A stretch of 64,000 bases of DNA from Chloroflexales bacterium ZM16-3 (GCA_004138175.2 RYFE02000003.1:62001-126000), one strand, 5' to 3'; numbered from the stretch's first letter, positions 8,804 to 17,658 are shown. Numbers and translations: made by a program. The notes: a model not told the origin generated them from the sequence alone.

Positions 8804-9663
8804 TGGGCTCGCTACGGCGCATCCCGCGAGAGGCGCTCGGCCCGATCCTGCTGGCCTCGCTGCTGATCATCATGGCCGCGCTGCTGGCCCCGCCGCCGCG
8901 CCCTGGCATCGCGCCAGCCTCGGCGGTGTACGCCCCGGATGCGCCCGAGCGGCCGCTGGTGCCCGGCGCGGCCACACCTACGGCCATGCCCCTCTCGGGT
9001 GAGTACACCTCTGGCGGCGAGCTCGATATCGTCAGCGCCGAGGGGCTCTTCCCGGCCAGCGAGAAGGACGCCCTCGCCGCCGACATCGGGCAGGCGCTGG
9101 CCTATGTCAGCCAGCGCTTCGGCAGCGGGCCGACCGGCCGGATCTCCGCCTACATCGGCCTAGAACCAAGCTGCGGCATCCACGGCATCGCCTACACCGT
9201 CGAGCGCAGCGTGCAGGTCTTCACATGCCCCAGCCTGCCGCGCGCCCGCGCCGTGAACATCATAGCCCACGAGTTTGTGCATCAGCTGGCCCAGGATCGT
9301 TACGGCGACCGGCACCTCCAGGCCGACCTGATCCTGCTGGAGGGCGTTGCCACCTGGGGGGCGGGCGACTACTGGCTGGGCGGCGAGCCGAGCTTCGCCG
9401 CCTTTGTGCGGCCCTGGGCTGCCGCCGGTAGCACCCTGCCCCTGGCCACCAGCTATGTCGGTCGCCCGATCGGCGATATGAACACGCTCTACTACGAATG
9501 GGCTAGCTTCGTCGAGTTTCTGATCAAGACCTATGGGCGCGAGCGATTCGACGCCCTCTACGTCAGCGGCCACTCCGAACCTGGCTCCGCCGACTATCTC
9601 GGCGTCTATGGCAAGCGCCTCGATCAGCTGGAGGCTGAGTGGCGGGATTGGGTGCTCCGCTAG
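8803..9663 (+). CDS. Membrane-anchored HExxH peptidase-like protein
   Basis: 286 residues. The ATG at 8803 overlaps the upstream TGA (TGATG); a GTG at 8800 is the alternative. One N-terminal hydrophobic segment (about 10-30) anchors or exports it. The motif HEFVH at 156-160, followed about 16 residues later by LLEGVATW, is the gluzincin arrangement of Peptidase_MA-like proteins. The neighbouring lipoprotein peptidase suggests a shared extracellular proteolysis role. Substrate unknown. Confidence 0.7.
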   Translation: MGSLRRIPREALGPILLASLLIIMAALLAPPPRPGIAPASAVYAPDAPERPLVPGAATPTAMPLSGEYTSGGELDIVSAEGLFPASEKDALAADIGQALAYVSQRFGSGPTGRISAYIGLEPSCGIHGIAYTVERSVQVFTCPSLPRARAVNIIAHEFVHQLAQDRYGDRHLQADLILLEGVATWGAGDYWLGGEPSFAAFVRPWAAAGSTLPLATSYVGRPIGDMNTLYYEWASFVEFLIKTYGRERFDALYVSGHSEPGSADYLGVYGKRLDQLEAEWRDWVLR

Positions 9664-9685
9664 GGCTGTCGCCCTAAAAACCCAG

Positions 9686-9734
9686 ATTATTTGCCGAAAT
9701 GTGCCAGCTTCGCTGGCACATTTCGGCAAATAAT
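9686..9734. terminator. Long hairpin after peptidase gene
   Basis: A stem of about 22 bp, from ATTATTTGCCGAAATG to its complement ending AAATAAT, with a small TTCG-centred loop. It is preceded by CTAAAAACCC and followed by a short GGGGGCCG motif. The same framework with a different stem sequence lies at 43124-43220. Confidence 0.65.
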
Positions 9735-9761
9735 ACTCATTTCTGGGGGCCGCAGGCCCAA

Positions 9762-9809
9762 GGATGGTTATAAATAAGGAGGGCATAGCCCTCCTTATTT
9801 ATAACCATC
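9762..9809. terminator. Bidirectional hairpin overlapping the cyclase stop
   Basis: A perfect inverted repeat with arms GGATGGTTATAAATAAGG... and complement. The TAA stop of the minus-strand lycopene cyclase (9799-9801) lies inside the stem. It separates convergent genes. Confidence 0.65.
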
Positions 9810-11568
9810 CCATTGATCGCCACTCGGCGTAGCGCGCCCGCAGGCGTAGGCTGACCGCTGGCGCGAGCAGGTCGGCCAGCCCGGTGAGCGCAGACTCGAC
9901 GCGGCTCCCGGCCGCCCTAGCGCCGGCCGCCTCTGTGGCGGCGACGGTGAACCGCGCGTAGTCGCCCAGCCAGCGCAGAAAGTCTTGCGGGCCGAGCACC
10001 TGCCAGACGGCAGGCAGGATTCCTGGGTGGTGCCGCAGCAGGCTCAGCAGCATCGGGGGGTAGTCGCTCCAGCGCATGCGATCCTGGAAGAAGCGGGTCG
10101 CCGTATCCATGCCGACATCCTGGAGCACGCGCATAAAGATATTCTGGAGCCGGTTGACATCATCGGGCCGATTCCACGGCTCCATGAAGCGGCTGAAGAC
10201 CCAGTTGAGCGAGACGTTGGCCTGGAAGGTGCTGATCTGGGCCAGGTGCGTTGGTTCAAGCAGATCGTGGGCCAGGGCGTAGTTGAGCAGCCCGGTGGTG
10301 CGGCGCAGGTTGCGCACGTGCGAGCCGAAGCCGCAGAAGGTGAGCGGGCTCTGCTGGGCCGCCGAGTCGCCTACGGGGAGCACGCCGTGGAGCAGGGGCG
10401 CCTCCTGGGGGCGCAGGCTGTGGCGGGCGGGGATGTAGCCGTAGACCGGCCTGGCGTGGGCGAAATCTGGCCCTGGGCGTTTGTAGCTGGGCAGCAGGGT
10501 GAAGTATCGCTCGAACAGGTCGAGGATCGAGTAGGAGCGTGTGCTGCCGCGCTGGATGGCCGAGTAGTAGAAGACATAGACCGTCAGCTCATCTCCACGG
10601 CCGGGGAATCCCTCCCAGATCAGCTGCTCGCCGCCCTGCGCATCGGCCACGCTCGTCAGGATGTCGCCCAGGGTTGGGTCGTACTCCTGGGGGCCATCGC
10701 CCTGCACAAAGCCCTGGGCCACCGTGCCAACGGTGGGACAGACGGCGGCGAAGGGCTGTCCGGCGTGGCGCAGCAGGGCCAGCGGCGAGGTGCTGCCCAT
10801 GCCGTCGAGGAGCAGCCGGGCGCTGTAGCGCTCTATCTCTCCGCCGCGCCCGCGCTCTAGCTCAACCTCGACGCCGGGCCGGTCGCCCGCGTAGGTGCGC
10901 AGCTTGCGGAAGATCCGCCCGCTGAGCACGGTGCCGCCCGCCTCCTCCAGCTTGCGCCGCATAAGTTGCAGTAGCGCCGCCGAGTCTAGGGCCAGGTTCA
11001 GCACCTCGGGCAGCCAGAGGTCGGTGCTCGGGATGTCGCTGTGCGGGCCGCTGTGGTAGCGCACCAGCCCCTCGCGGTACTCGCGCATCACCACGACGTC
11101 CAGCTCGTCCCAGCTCACCACGCCCGTCTCGACGAGAGCCTCAAGCTCGGCCCGGCTAATATTCCACTCGCGGTGCGCGTTGCCCACCTCGCTGCGGTCG
11201 AAGACCATCACCCGCCTGCCGTAGCGCGCCGCCATCACTGCGGCGTGAAGCAGGCCAAGCCCAGCACCGGCGTAGATCAGGTCGAACGCAGGTGGCGGCA
11301 GCGGCTCGCTGGCGATCTCGTAGATCGTGGCGTCGTAGACGCCGCGCATAATCTGCTCCCATCCGGCCTCCAGGCGCATCATACGCTCCAGGTGGTCGAG
11401 GGCCCCCATCTCTACAAAGTGCTCGATGGTCTGCGGGTAGCGTGGCCTGAGCCGCTCGACCAGCGTGGCCTGGGCCTCGGTCAGCTCTCGGGCGATGATG
11501 ATCGGCCCGCCGTCCTCATCCTCGTGGGGCATAGGTAGCTCAAGATAGGCACGATCACGTGTCTTCAT
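9799..11568 (-). CDS. cruA: Lycopene cyclase of the CruA/CruP family (FAD-dependent)
   Basis: 589 residues. A dinucleotide-binding loop (YAGAGLGLLHA, 99-109) follows an extension of about 90 residues. The motif EWNISRAEL and the overall layout match CruA/CruP proteins, the flavoprotein lycopene cyclases of green bacteria and cyanobacteria. The likely reaction is redox-neutral cyclisation of lycopene ends to beta rings, at the membrane face, for gamma/beta-carotene. A prenyl diphosphate synthase at 21.3 kb could supply precursor. CruP-like paralogues lack proven cyclase activity, so the exact subfamily is uncertain. ATG at 11568. The stop lies in a hairpin shared with the convergent peptidase operon. 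Confidence 0.75.
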   Translation of the reverse strand: MKTRDRAYLELPMPHEDEDGGPIIIARELTEAQATLVERLRPRYPQTIEHFVEMGALDHLERMMRLEAGWEQIMRGVYDATIYEIASEPLPPPAFDLIYAGAGLGLLHAAVMAARYGRRVMVFDRSEVGNAHREWNISRAELEALVETGVVSWDELDVVVMREYREGLVRYHSGPHSDIPSTDLWLPEVLNLALDSAALLQLMRRKLEEAGGTVLSGRIFRKLRTYAGDRPGVEVELERGRGGEIERYSARLLLDGMGSTSPLALLRHAGQPFAAVCPTVGTVAQGFVQGDGPQEYDPTLGDILTSVADAQGGEQLIWEGFPGRGDELTVYVFYYSAIQRGSTRSYSILDLFERYFTLLPSYKRPGPDFAHARPVYGYIPARHSLRPQEAPLLHGVLPVGDSAAQQSPLTFCGFGSHVRNLRRTTGLLNYALAHDLLEPTHLAQISTFQANVSLNWVFSRFMEPWNRPDDVNRLQNIFMRVLQDVGMDTATRFFQDRMRWSDYPPMLLSLLRHHPGILPAVWQVLGPQDFLRWLGDYARFTVAATEAAGARAAGSRVESALTGLADLLAPAVSLRLRARYAEWRSMGWL

Positions 11569-11668
11569 GCGAGGGTTTACCTTCTCTCACGCGGCAAGAC
11601 AAAGGGCACGAGGGATAGAGCGCTCGTCTCTATGCCGCCGTGCCCCTGGCTCGCCCTGATAGTGTGCG

Positions 11669-11953
11669 TCACAGTCCAGTGATACCGTTGCCGCCCTTAC
11701 CTGCGCGGCGGATACGCTCAATCGTACCCCATCCGGGGCGGGCCTGCGTGCGGTTTGGCGCAAGCCCCTGCGATACAAGCTTGGCCGCGTCGCGCCAGCT
11801 CGCCACAGGCTCGGCGGCGCTGTCGTCGGGCATGAGCGCGGCTCCCTCGGCCACCTGGCTCATAATTGCTGCGACTGCGGCGGCGACCTCCTCGTTTGTC
11901 GGGTCGGCTGATCCGGGCGTGGCAATGATCTCGATCTGAAATGGTTTGCTCAT
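11669..11953 (-). CDS. Small protein resembling acyl-CoA carboxylase epsilon subunit
   Basis: 94 residues. An N-terminal strand (FQIEIIATPGSA) is followed by the helix TNEEVAAAVAAIMSQV and a C-terminal WRDAAKLVSQGL...WGTIERIRR. This layout resembles AccE/epsilon proteins that bind the carboxyltransferase beta subunit of acyl-CoA carboxylases. A carboxyltransferase gene exists at 53.3 kb but is not adjacent. The start is one base from the stop of gatD, so the two are cotranscribed. The family assignment is tentative. Confidence 0.45.
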   Translation of the reverse strand: MSKPFQIEIIATPGSADPTNEEVAAAVAAIMSQVAEGAALMPDDSAAEPVASWRDAAKLVSQGLAPNRTQARPGWGTIERIRRAGKGGNGITGL

Positions 11954-11954
11954 G

Positions 11955-12755
11955 TTAGGCTCGCATAATGCGGCTCGTCATCGTCTGCTGGGCGCGCAGC
12001 TCCAGCGACGCGTCGAGGGGGGCGATTGTCACATCGGCGCCGTAGCGGCGGCGCATGGCCATGTCGATCATCTGGTCGGTGAGCTGCGGGTTCTTCGGCA
12101 GCAGCGAGCCGTGCAGGTAGCAGCCGATGGTGTTGCGGTAGGCCGCGCCGCCGTGCCCGTCCTCTCCATTGTCGCCGTGGCCTGCCAGGACACGCCCGAG
12201 GCTGCGCACCCCCGGCCCATGGTAGGTGCGACCGCTGTGGTTCTCGAAGCCCACCAGCCTGATGGGGGTTGGGGGTTGGGGGTTGGGGGCTGGGTCTTTC
12301 GTGCCAGCCTCCAACCCCCAACCCCCAACCCCCAGCTCAACCACAATATTCCCGATCAGGCGCTTGCTGCCGCCGACCGTGTGGACATCGAGGGCGCCCA
12401 GCCCCGGCAGGCGCTCGCCGGTGTGGGTGATGAAGTAGTGGCCGAGCAGCTGGTAGCCGCCGCAGATCGCCAGCAGCACCAGCCCGTCGTCGATCGCGGC
12501 GCGCAGCCCCGGCCCCTGGCGCTCCAGCAGGTCGCTGGCGATCAGCGACTGCCCGCTGTCCTGCCCGCCGCCGAAGAAGGCCAGGTCGAACGCGGCCCAG
12601 TCCACCACATCCCCCGGCTCCACCGGCGTTACCTCTAGGTCGATCCCGCGCCACAGGCAGCGCTGGCGCAGGGCGATCACGTTGCCGCGATCTCCATACA
12701 CGCTCATCTCGGCAGGGTAGAGGTGGGCGAGGCTCAGGCGGTAGGTGTCTGTCAT
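11955..12755 (-). CDS. gatD: Lipid II isoglutaminyl synthase glutaminase subunit GatD-like (CobB/CobQ-type GATase)
   Basis: 266 residues from ATG 12755 (MTDTYRLSLAHLYPAEMSVYGDRGNV, the usual GatD N-terminus). The nucleophile Cys is in LLAICGGYQLLG, with a C-terminal His in GCYLHGSLL and the family motif GFENHSGRTY. GatD releases ammonia from glutamine for amidation of lipid II with MurT, but no murT gene is adjacent. Residues about 141-164 (GGWGLEAGTKDPAPNPQPP) are encoded by an inverted pair of GGGGGTT/AACCCCC heptamers inserted just before the GFENH motif. A 35-bp direct repeat covers the start codon and gives a second in-frame ATG at 12827. Confidence 0.8.
   Translation of the reverse strand: MTDTYRLSLAHLYPAEMSVYGDRGNVIALRQRCLWRGIDLEVTPVEPGDVVDWAAFDLAFFGGGQDSGQSLIASDLLERQGPGLRAAIDDGLVLLAICGGYQLLGHYFITHTGERLPGLGALDVHTVGGSKRLIGNIVVELGVGGWGLEAGTKDPAPNPQPPTPIRLVGFENHSGRTYHGPGVRSLGRVLAGHGDNGEDGHGGAAYRNTIGCYLHGSLLPKNPQLTDQMIDMAMRRRYGADVTIAPLDASLELRAQQTMTSRIMRA
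12264..12335. repeat. Inverted heptamer arrays (GGGGGTT / AACCCCC) inside gatD
   Basis: The left arm has three GGGGGTT units plus GGGGGCT. After about 13 bp (12292-12303) the right arm is its complement, with three AACCCCC units. The region is translated in frame within GatD and could form a long hairpin. The AACCCCC unit recurs in rimO. Confidence 0.9.
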
Positions 12756-12863
12756 GCGTTTTCGTAGGGGCGCATCGCGATGCGCCTTGTGATGTTGCTG
12801 CCGCTTCCAGCGGCTATTACTGGTCATGCGTTTTCGTAGGGGCGCATCGCGATGCGCCCCTAC
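12752..12863. repeat. 35-bp direct repeat with GTAGGGGCGCA palindrome at gatD start
   Basis: A 35-bp sequence beginning TCATGCGTTTTCG occurs at 12752-12786 and again at 12824-12858. The second copy extends into a complete 28-bp palindrome (12836-12863, arms GTAGGGGCGCATCG and complement). The first copy contains the gatD start codon. Confidence 0.85.
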
Positions 12864-12872
12864 ACCTTTATG

Positions 12873-14147
12873 CTACGCTCGCACGCTATAGTCGCCCGTG
12901 GCAACCCACTTAAAGGTGGTCAGGGCCACCAGCCCAAGCGGGCCGCGCCAATGTAGTTTTTGGGTACTGACGGCCACCTCGGCGCCGAGGCCGAACTGCG
13001 CCCCGTCGTTGAACCGCGTGCTGGCGTTCACGAACACTGCCGCGCTGTCCACCTCGCGCACAAAGCGCTCGGCCGCCGCCGCATCCTCGGTGAGGATGGC
13101 CTCGCTGTGGCTACCGTAGGCCGCGATATGGTCAAGCGCCACATCGAGCCCGTCCACCACACGCACCGACAGGATGAGGCCCATAAACTCAGTGCCGAAG
13201 TCGTCTTCCCCGGCAGGCGTGATCGTCCACCCGGCGGCACCGGGCGCATCGGCCAGGATGCCGAGCGACTCCTCATCGCAGCGCAGCTCAACCCCGGCGG
13301 CGCACAGCGAGTCGGCCACCATCGGCAGCAGGGCCGGGGCGATCTCGCGCTGCACCAGCAGCGTATCGAGGGCGTTACAGACGCTTGGCCGCTGCACCTT
13401 AGCGTTATGGATGAGCGGCACGGCGCGCTCCAGGTTCGCCGTGGCATCGGCGTAGATGTGACAGACGCCAATGCCTCCGGTGATCACCGGGATGGTAGCA
13501 TTCTCTAGGCAGAAGCGGTGCAGGCGACCGCCGCCGCGCGGGATGATCATATCGACATAGCGATCCATGCGCAGCAGCCCGCGCACCAGTTCGCGGTCGG
13601 GGTCGGTGATGCTCTGCACCGCGTCGATGGGCAGCCCGCAGCGACCCAGAGCCTCGCTGATCGCATCGGTGATCGCGACCACACTGCGGGCGATATCGCT
13701 GCCGCCGCGCAGGATCGCGGCGTTGCCCGTCTTCAGGCAGAGGGCGGCGATATCCACGGTGACATTCGGGCGGGCCTCATAGATCACGCCCACCACGCCG
13801 ATGGGCGTGCGCCGCTTGTGCAGGCGCAGGCCGTTGGGCAGGTCGGCCGCATCAAATATCTCGCCCACCGGGTCGGGCAGCCCGGCCACGCTGCGCGTAT
13901 CGGCGGCGATCGCCTCCAGGCGCGCGAGGGTCAGCAGCATACGGTCGAGCAGCGCGGGGCTGGTGCCAGACTCGCGCGCCGCATCCATATCCTCAGCGTT
14001 GGCCGCGAGGATCGCCTCCTGCCGCTCGATCAGGACATCGGCGATGACTAGAAGGGCCGCATCCTTCTCAGCGCGGCCCAGACGGGCCAGATGCCGGGCT
14101 GCCACCTTCGCCCGCCGCCCGATCTGCTCAAGGTCGGTACTCATCAT
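12873..14147 (-). CDS. proA: Glutamate-5-semialdehyde dehydrogenase (gamma-glutamyl phosphate reductase)
   Basis: 424 residues, the usual length. It reduces gamma-glutamyl phosphate with NADPH to glutamate semialdehyde in proline synthesis. Family signatures include [20 protein letters not shown] and the catalytic Cys in [10 protein letters not shown]. The start ATG at 14147 overlaps the TGA of the upstream membrane protein gene (an adjacent ATG at 14144 is the alternative). No proB is present in the window. Confidence 0.95.
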   Translation of the reverse strand: MMSTDLEQIGRRAKVAARHLARLGRAEKDAALLVIADVLIERQEAILAANAEDMDAARESGTSPALLDRMLLTLARLEAIAADTRSVAGLPDPVGEIFDAADLPNGLRLHKRRTPIGVVGVIYEARPNVTVDIAALCLKTGNAAILRGGSDIARSVVAITDAISEALGRCGLPIDAVQSITDPDRELVRGLLRMDRYVDMIIPRGGGRLHRFCLENATIPVITGGIGVCHIYADATANLERAVPLIHNAKVQRPSVCNALDTLLVQREIAPALLPMVADSLCAAGVELRCDEESLGILADAPGAAGWTITPAGEDDFGTEFMGLILSVRVVDGLDVALDHIAAYGSHSEAILTEDAAAAERFVREVDSAAVFVNASTRFNDGAQFGLGAEVAVSTQKLHWRGPLGLVALTTFKWVATGDYSVRA

Positions 14148-14473
14148 CGCTCCTTCGTGCGCGCCCGCTCCTCCGCCACCATCTGCTGGGCGCGGCGCAG
14201 CTTCTCGCGCATCTCACCGCTCGTGTAGGCCCGCACCATCAGCAGCAGGCTCGCGCCGATCATCGCCACCCCGGCGATGCTAATCGCCTGAATGATCTGG
14301 CTGCCCAGGCTGATCTCGCTGAACCAGTTTCCGAGGGCGAAGAGGGCAAAGGCCACAGCGCTACAGATGAACGCGGCGCGCCGAAAGGATCGTGCGGGCA
14401 CCCTGCGGGCCTGTGCGGCAAGCAGGACCGCTATCATCAGCGTGGCAAGCGCTCGGGTAAGAAATAGGCTCAC
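14144..14473 (-). CDS. Small membrane protein, unknown
   Basis: 109 residues with three hydrophobic segments (about 5-20, 33-50, 58-80) and a charged helical C-terminal tail ([21 protein letters not shown]). The GTG start at 14473 is preceded by GGAG at eight bases. It overlaps proA by four bases, so the two are translated together. I do not recognise a family. Confidence 0.6.
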   Translation of the reverse strand: MSLFLTRALATLMIAVLLAAQARRVPARSFRRAAFICSAVAFALFALGNWFSEISLGSQIIQAISIAGVAMIGASLLLMVRAYTSGEMREKLRRAQQMVAEERARTKER

Positions 14474-14598
14474 GTCGCATCTCCGGTGTTGAGATCCACT
14501 GCACCTTCATTGTACCATCAGTGGCGTCGCAGACTTGCCAGTGGTGACACGTCGGCATACAATGGTCTCGCCCCTTTTGCGTATGGTTTGAGAATACG

Positions 14599-14619
14599 GC
14601 ATTTTGCATTTTGCATTTT
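14599..14619. repeat. Heptamer array, unit GCATTTT, three copies
   Basis: Three exact GCATTTT units directly left of the MITE-like element. On the right side of the element the same unit reappears (ACATTTT GCATT, 14801-14812), as if the element had inserted into a longer array. Confidence 0.85.
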
Positions 14620-14795
14620 GACAATACCGCAGAAGTCACGCTGTCACCCTGTGCGCCCGGCCGTAAACGGCCGGGCTGAGTCTACGAAGGCCGCTGAAGC
14701 GGCCTCGGACAGGCCGCTTCAGCGGCCTTCGTAGACTCAGCCCGCGGCTTCAGCCGCCGGGCGGGTGCCGACAGCGTGACTTCTGCGGTATTGCC
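14620..14795. mobile_element. MITE-like element 1 with nested palindrome
   Basis: Perfect 24-bp terminal inverted repeats (14622-14645 and 14770-14793) with core CAATACCGCAGAAGT. The same ends bound an unrelated core at 49214-49338. Inside lies palindromic repeat copy B (14653-14764), including a perfect 30-bp stem (14676-14705 with 14711-14740). No coding capacity, so any movement would need a transposase in trans. Confidence 0.7.
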
Positions 14796-14825
14796 ATTCT
14801 ACATTTTGCATTGATAAAGGTGCTC

Positions 14826-16157
14826 ATGTACGACCTCCTCATCCGTGGCGCAGATGTGCTCCAGATCGACGGCGAGACCGCCCGCGTGCTGCCCGGCCAC
14901 GACATCGCCATCCGCGACGGCCGTATCGCCGCCGTCGCCCCCGCGATCAGCCCCGGCCTTGCCGACGATCTGATCAATGCGGGCGGGATGCTCGCCCTGC
15001 CCGGCCTCGTCAACGCCCACACCCACGCCGCCATGGGCCTCTTCCGTGGCGTCGCCGAGGATGTGCCGATCGATGTCTGGTTCAACCAGCGCATCTGGCC
15101 GATGGAGACGAACCTCACAGATGAGGATATCTATTGGGGGACGCTGCTGGGCATCGCGGAGATGATCGAGGCTGGCGTCACCTGCTTCGCCGACCACTAC
15201 TTCGCCATGGACGAGGTCGCCCGCGCCGTGGACGAGTCCGGCGTGCGCGCACTGCTGGCCTGGGCCGTCTTCAGCGGCCCCGACGAGGAGCGGCAGCTTC
15301 AGCGGACGCTGGCCTTCGCCGAGCGCTGGCAGGGCGCGGCCGATGGGCGCATACGCACCTGCCTCGGCCCGCACTCGCCCTACACTTGCACTCCCGCCTT
15401 CCTGGCCCGTGTTGCGCAGGCGGCCCGTGCGGCAAGCCTCGGCATCCACATCCACCTCTCGGAGACAGCCGAGCAGGTCGCGCAGAGCCTCGCCATCCAC
15501 GGGAAGACTCCGGTGGCCCTTGTTCGCGACGCCGGTCTCTTCGCGGTGCCATCCCTAGCCGCCCACGTGGCCCACCCGACCGCCGATGATAGCGCGATCA
15601 TGGCTGCGCACGGCGTGGCTGTGGCTGCCTGTCCCAAGACGGAGATGAAGCTGGGGGTCGGCGTGACGCCGGTGGTGGATCTGATGCGCGCGGGGGTTGA
15701 TGTCGGCATGGGGAGCGATGGTGCGGCCAGCAACAATAGCTATGACATTCTGGAGGCGGCCCGGCTGATCGCGCTGCTGGAGAAGCACTCTCGGCGCGAC
15801 GCGACGGTGCTTCCGGTGGGCGCGGCCCTCAGCTTGGCTACGTCCGGCGGGGCGCGCTGCCTCGGCCTGGGCGGGGCCGTCGGCGCGCTGCGCGAGGGCC
15901 TTCAGGCCGACATTGCGCTGCTGCGCCTGGACTCGCCGCATATGCAGCCTTCCCACGACATCCCGGCGGCCCTGCTCTACAGCGCCTGCCCGTCCGATGC
16001 GGATACGGTGATCGTCGCCGGGCGCGTGCTGATGCGCGGCCGGCAGCTGCTCACCATCGACAAAGATCGCGTGCTGCGCGAGGTGATTGCCCGCGCTGGC
16101 CGGCTCACCCAGCGCCGCGCCGGCGAGCAGATGGCCACCTACCCCGCGGCGGAGTAG
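14826..16157 (+). CDS. mtaD: 5-methylthioadenosine/S-adenosylhomocysteine deaminase
   Basis: 443 residues, amidohydrolase superfamily. The metal ligands HTHAAMG, the His in LGIHIHLSE, and the Asp in MGSDGAASNNSYD match the MtaD family, which deaminates methylthioadenosine or S-adenosylhomocysteine to the inosine forms in methionine salvage. Start ATG 14826 with AAAGGT four bases upstream; an in-frame TTG at 14811 is less likely. The MITE-like element ends 30 bp upstream, so promoter control may depend on it. Confidence 0.9.
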   Translation: MYDLLIRGADVLQIDGETARVLPGHDIAIRDGRIAAVAPAISPGLADDLINAGGMLALPGLVNAHTHAAMGLFRGVAEDVPIDVWFNQRIWPMETNLTDEDIYWGTLLGIAEMIEAGVTCFADHYFAMDEVARAVDESGVRALLAWAVFSGPDEERQLQRTLAFAERWQGAADGRIRTCLGPHSPYTCTPAFLARVAQAARAASLGIHIHLSETAEQVAQSLAIHGKTPVALVRDAGLFAVPSLAAHVAHPTADDSAIMAAHGVAVAACPKTEMKLGVGVTPVVDLMRAGVDVGMGSDGAASNNSYDILEAARLIALLEKHSRRDATVLPVGAALSLATSGGARCLGLGGAVGALREGLQADIALLRLDSPHMQPSHDIPAALLYSACPSDADTVIVAGRVLMRGRQLLTIDKDRVLREVIARAGRLTQRRAGEQMATYPAAE

Positions 16158-16162
16158 AGCCG

Positions 16163-16366
16163 CTACCGCCGCCGCCAGCGCATCAGGCCATACTGGGCTG
16201 CACAGAGGATCGCACCGATCACCAGCAGGGCGGCGATTCGCATCGGCCATCCGGCATGGCCGACCCACAGCTCAAGCAGGACGGCACCCAGGCCGATGGC
16301 CAGCCCCATGATCGCCGCCTCAGCGTAGATTTGGCTCACGCTTCCCTCATTCGTCGTTGCTGACAT
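16163..16366 (-). CDS. Two-helix membrane protein
   Basis: 67 residues. Two hydrophobic segments (about 14-33 and 41-60) and a basic C-terminus (MRWRRR). The start overlaps the end of the upstream small membrane gene by 20 bp, so they form a pair. It resembles tiny accessory membrane proteins but no family is recognised. Confidence 0.5.
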   Translation of the reverse strand: MSATTNEGSVSQIYAEAAIMGLAIGLGAVLLELWVGHAGWPMRIAALLVIGAILCAAQYGLMRWRRR

Positions 16367-16526
16367 CGCGGCCCTGCCCCAGCGAGTAGGTGTTCGTATC
16401 GGTTGTCGGCGGCTCGGTGGCCTTCTGCACGATCACCCCGAGCTGGATGAGCATCCAGAAGACACCCCACCCCACGGCGAATAGCAGCAGGATACCGCCG
16501 ATAATCATCAGAATGAGCAGAGTCAT
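16347..16526 (-). CDS. Small single-pass membrane protein
   Basis: 59 residues from ATG 16526, which has AAGGAGA upstream. One long hydrophobic segment (TLLILMIIGGILLLFAVGWG, continuing to about residue 33) and a short polar tail. It overlaps the next membrane protein gene downstream. Function unknown. Confidence 0.55.
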   Translation of the reverse strand: MTLLILMIIGGILLLFAVGWGVFWMLIQLGVIVQKATEPPTTDTNTYSLGQGRDVSNDE

Positions 16527-16607
16527 CGCGATCTCCTTGTTTTGTCTCAACAGGGCATCGCCCTCGTTGACATGCCCTAACTAGCCTCCCTGATTGTACG
16601 TCTATCA

Positions 16608-17468
16608 TTAGGGTTTTGTCGCAGGTGCCCAGCTGATCATCGCCGCGTGGGTCGGCTGGGCGCGTAGCGAGAGCAATCCATCCTCTCTTGGCACCAGCAG
16701 ATCAGCCGCCGCCGCCGCGATCCGGGCGTCGCGCTCGGGCTGCGGGGTCAGGCGCAAGCGGTGGCGGATCTCGTCGACCGCATCGCCCATGTCGGTGAAG
16801 CGGAACGAGCCAGGGATGGCCAGCAGCTCTAGCGATGCGTAGATCCCCAGCTGATGCAGGCAGGCCAGCGCCTCGATGGCGGCAGGCAGCGGCAGCCTCG
16901 GCGTCCCGTGGACACGCTCCCAGAAGGCTGTCAGGGCGTAGCCGGGATGGCGCAGGCCCAGATAGAGGTGGCAGCTCCGCCGCGCCGCGTGATCCATCGC
17001 CGTGAAGAAGGGGCCGACCTCGGCCACGCCATACACGACGTGGGCCGAGATCACCACATCGCCGCTGATCGGACGCTCGGGCGGCCAGCGCTCGGCCAGC
17101 ACGCGCACATTCCGCAGCCCCTCGGCCGCGATCAGCTGCTCCATCTCGCCGCGCATCGCCGCCGAGGGCTCGATGGCGATCACCTCGCGCACCGCCGCCG
17201 CGAGGACAGGCAGGTAGCGCCCGGTGCCCGCACCAATATCGAGCACCGTGTCGTCGGGGCGCAGGCGTGGCAGCAGGGCGCGCATAAAGCTATCGGGCTG
17301 GGGCTGGCGCTGGCTCGCCGCCGCGAAGCGACCGGCCCGCCCGGCCCACGGGTCGGCGTGCCGACCGAACTCTGGGTCGGTCGCCGCCTCACCCTGTGCC
17401 CGCTCCTCCTCGTACATCCGCCGCCAGATCGCCAGCCAGTCTTGGCCTCCTGCCCGCACTCCGCTCAT
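16608..17468 (-). CDS. SAM-dependent class I methyltransferase
   Basis: 286 residues. Motif I is VLDIGAGTGRYLPVL and a following acidic residue is in VIAIEPSAAM, typical of class I methyltransferases. The N-terminus WLAIWRRMYEEERAQG and the rest do not reveal a substrate. It stands alone between a small-membrane-protein pair and a divergent RodZ-like gene. Confidence 0.75.
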   Translation of the reverse strand: MSGVRAGGQDWLAIWRRMYEEERAQGEAATDPEFGRHADPWAGRAGRFAAASQRQPQPDSFMRALLPRLRPDDTVLDIGAGTGRYLPVLAAAVREVIAIEPSAAMRGEMEQLIAAEGLRNVRVLAERWPPERPISGDVVISAHVVYGVAEVGPFFTAMDHAARRSCHLYLGLRHPGYALTAFWERVHGTPRLPLPAAIEALACLHQLGIYASLELLAIPGSFRFTDMGDAVDEIRHRLRLTPQPERDARIAAAAADLLVPREDGLLSLRAQPTHAAMISWAPATKP

Positions 17469-17518
17469 GCCCGCTCCTTCGCATCACGATGGCCTGAAAA
17501 GGCCGCACCCTGCCAGTA

Positions 17519-17527
17519 TGGTATAAT
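17519..17527 (+). promoter_or_regulatory. Extended -10 promoter element
   Basis: TGGTATAAT, an extended -10 box without a good -35, lies 132 bp upstream of the RodZ-like start and in the gap between divergent genes. Confidence 0.45.
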
Positions 17528-17658
17528 ATGGCAGATGTAGCAAGACAATCAAATCTATAGGAATGAGCAGCGGTGCGGTCGGTTCTGGCTGTCGCCGCCT
17601 CTGTCAACGAGCGAAGGCCGCCTCACACTGTGAGCGCGCCTATGAGGGTTCGCAAATC

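Larger units (their letters stand above)
14474..14825. other. Gene-free interval filled by repeats
   Basis: 352 bp without a gene. It contains a GCATTTT heptamer array (14599-14619), the 172-bp MITE-like element with palindromic repeat copy B nested inside it, and a right-hand partial ACATTTT/GCATT unit next to the mtaD start. Confidence 0.7.
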
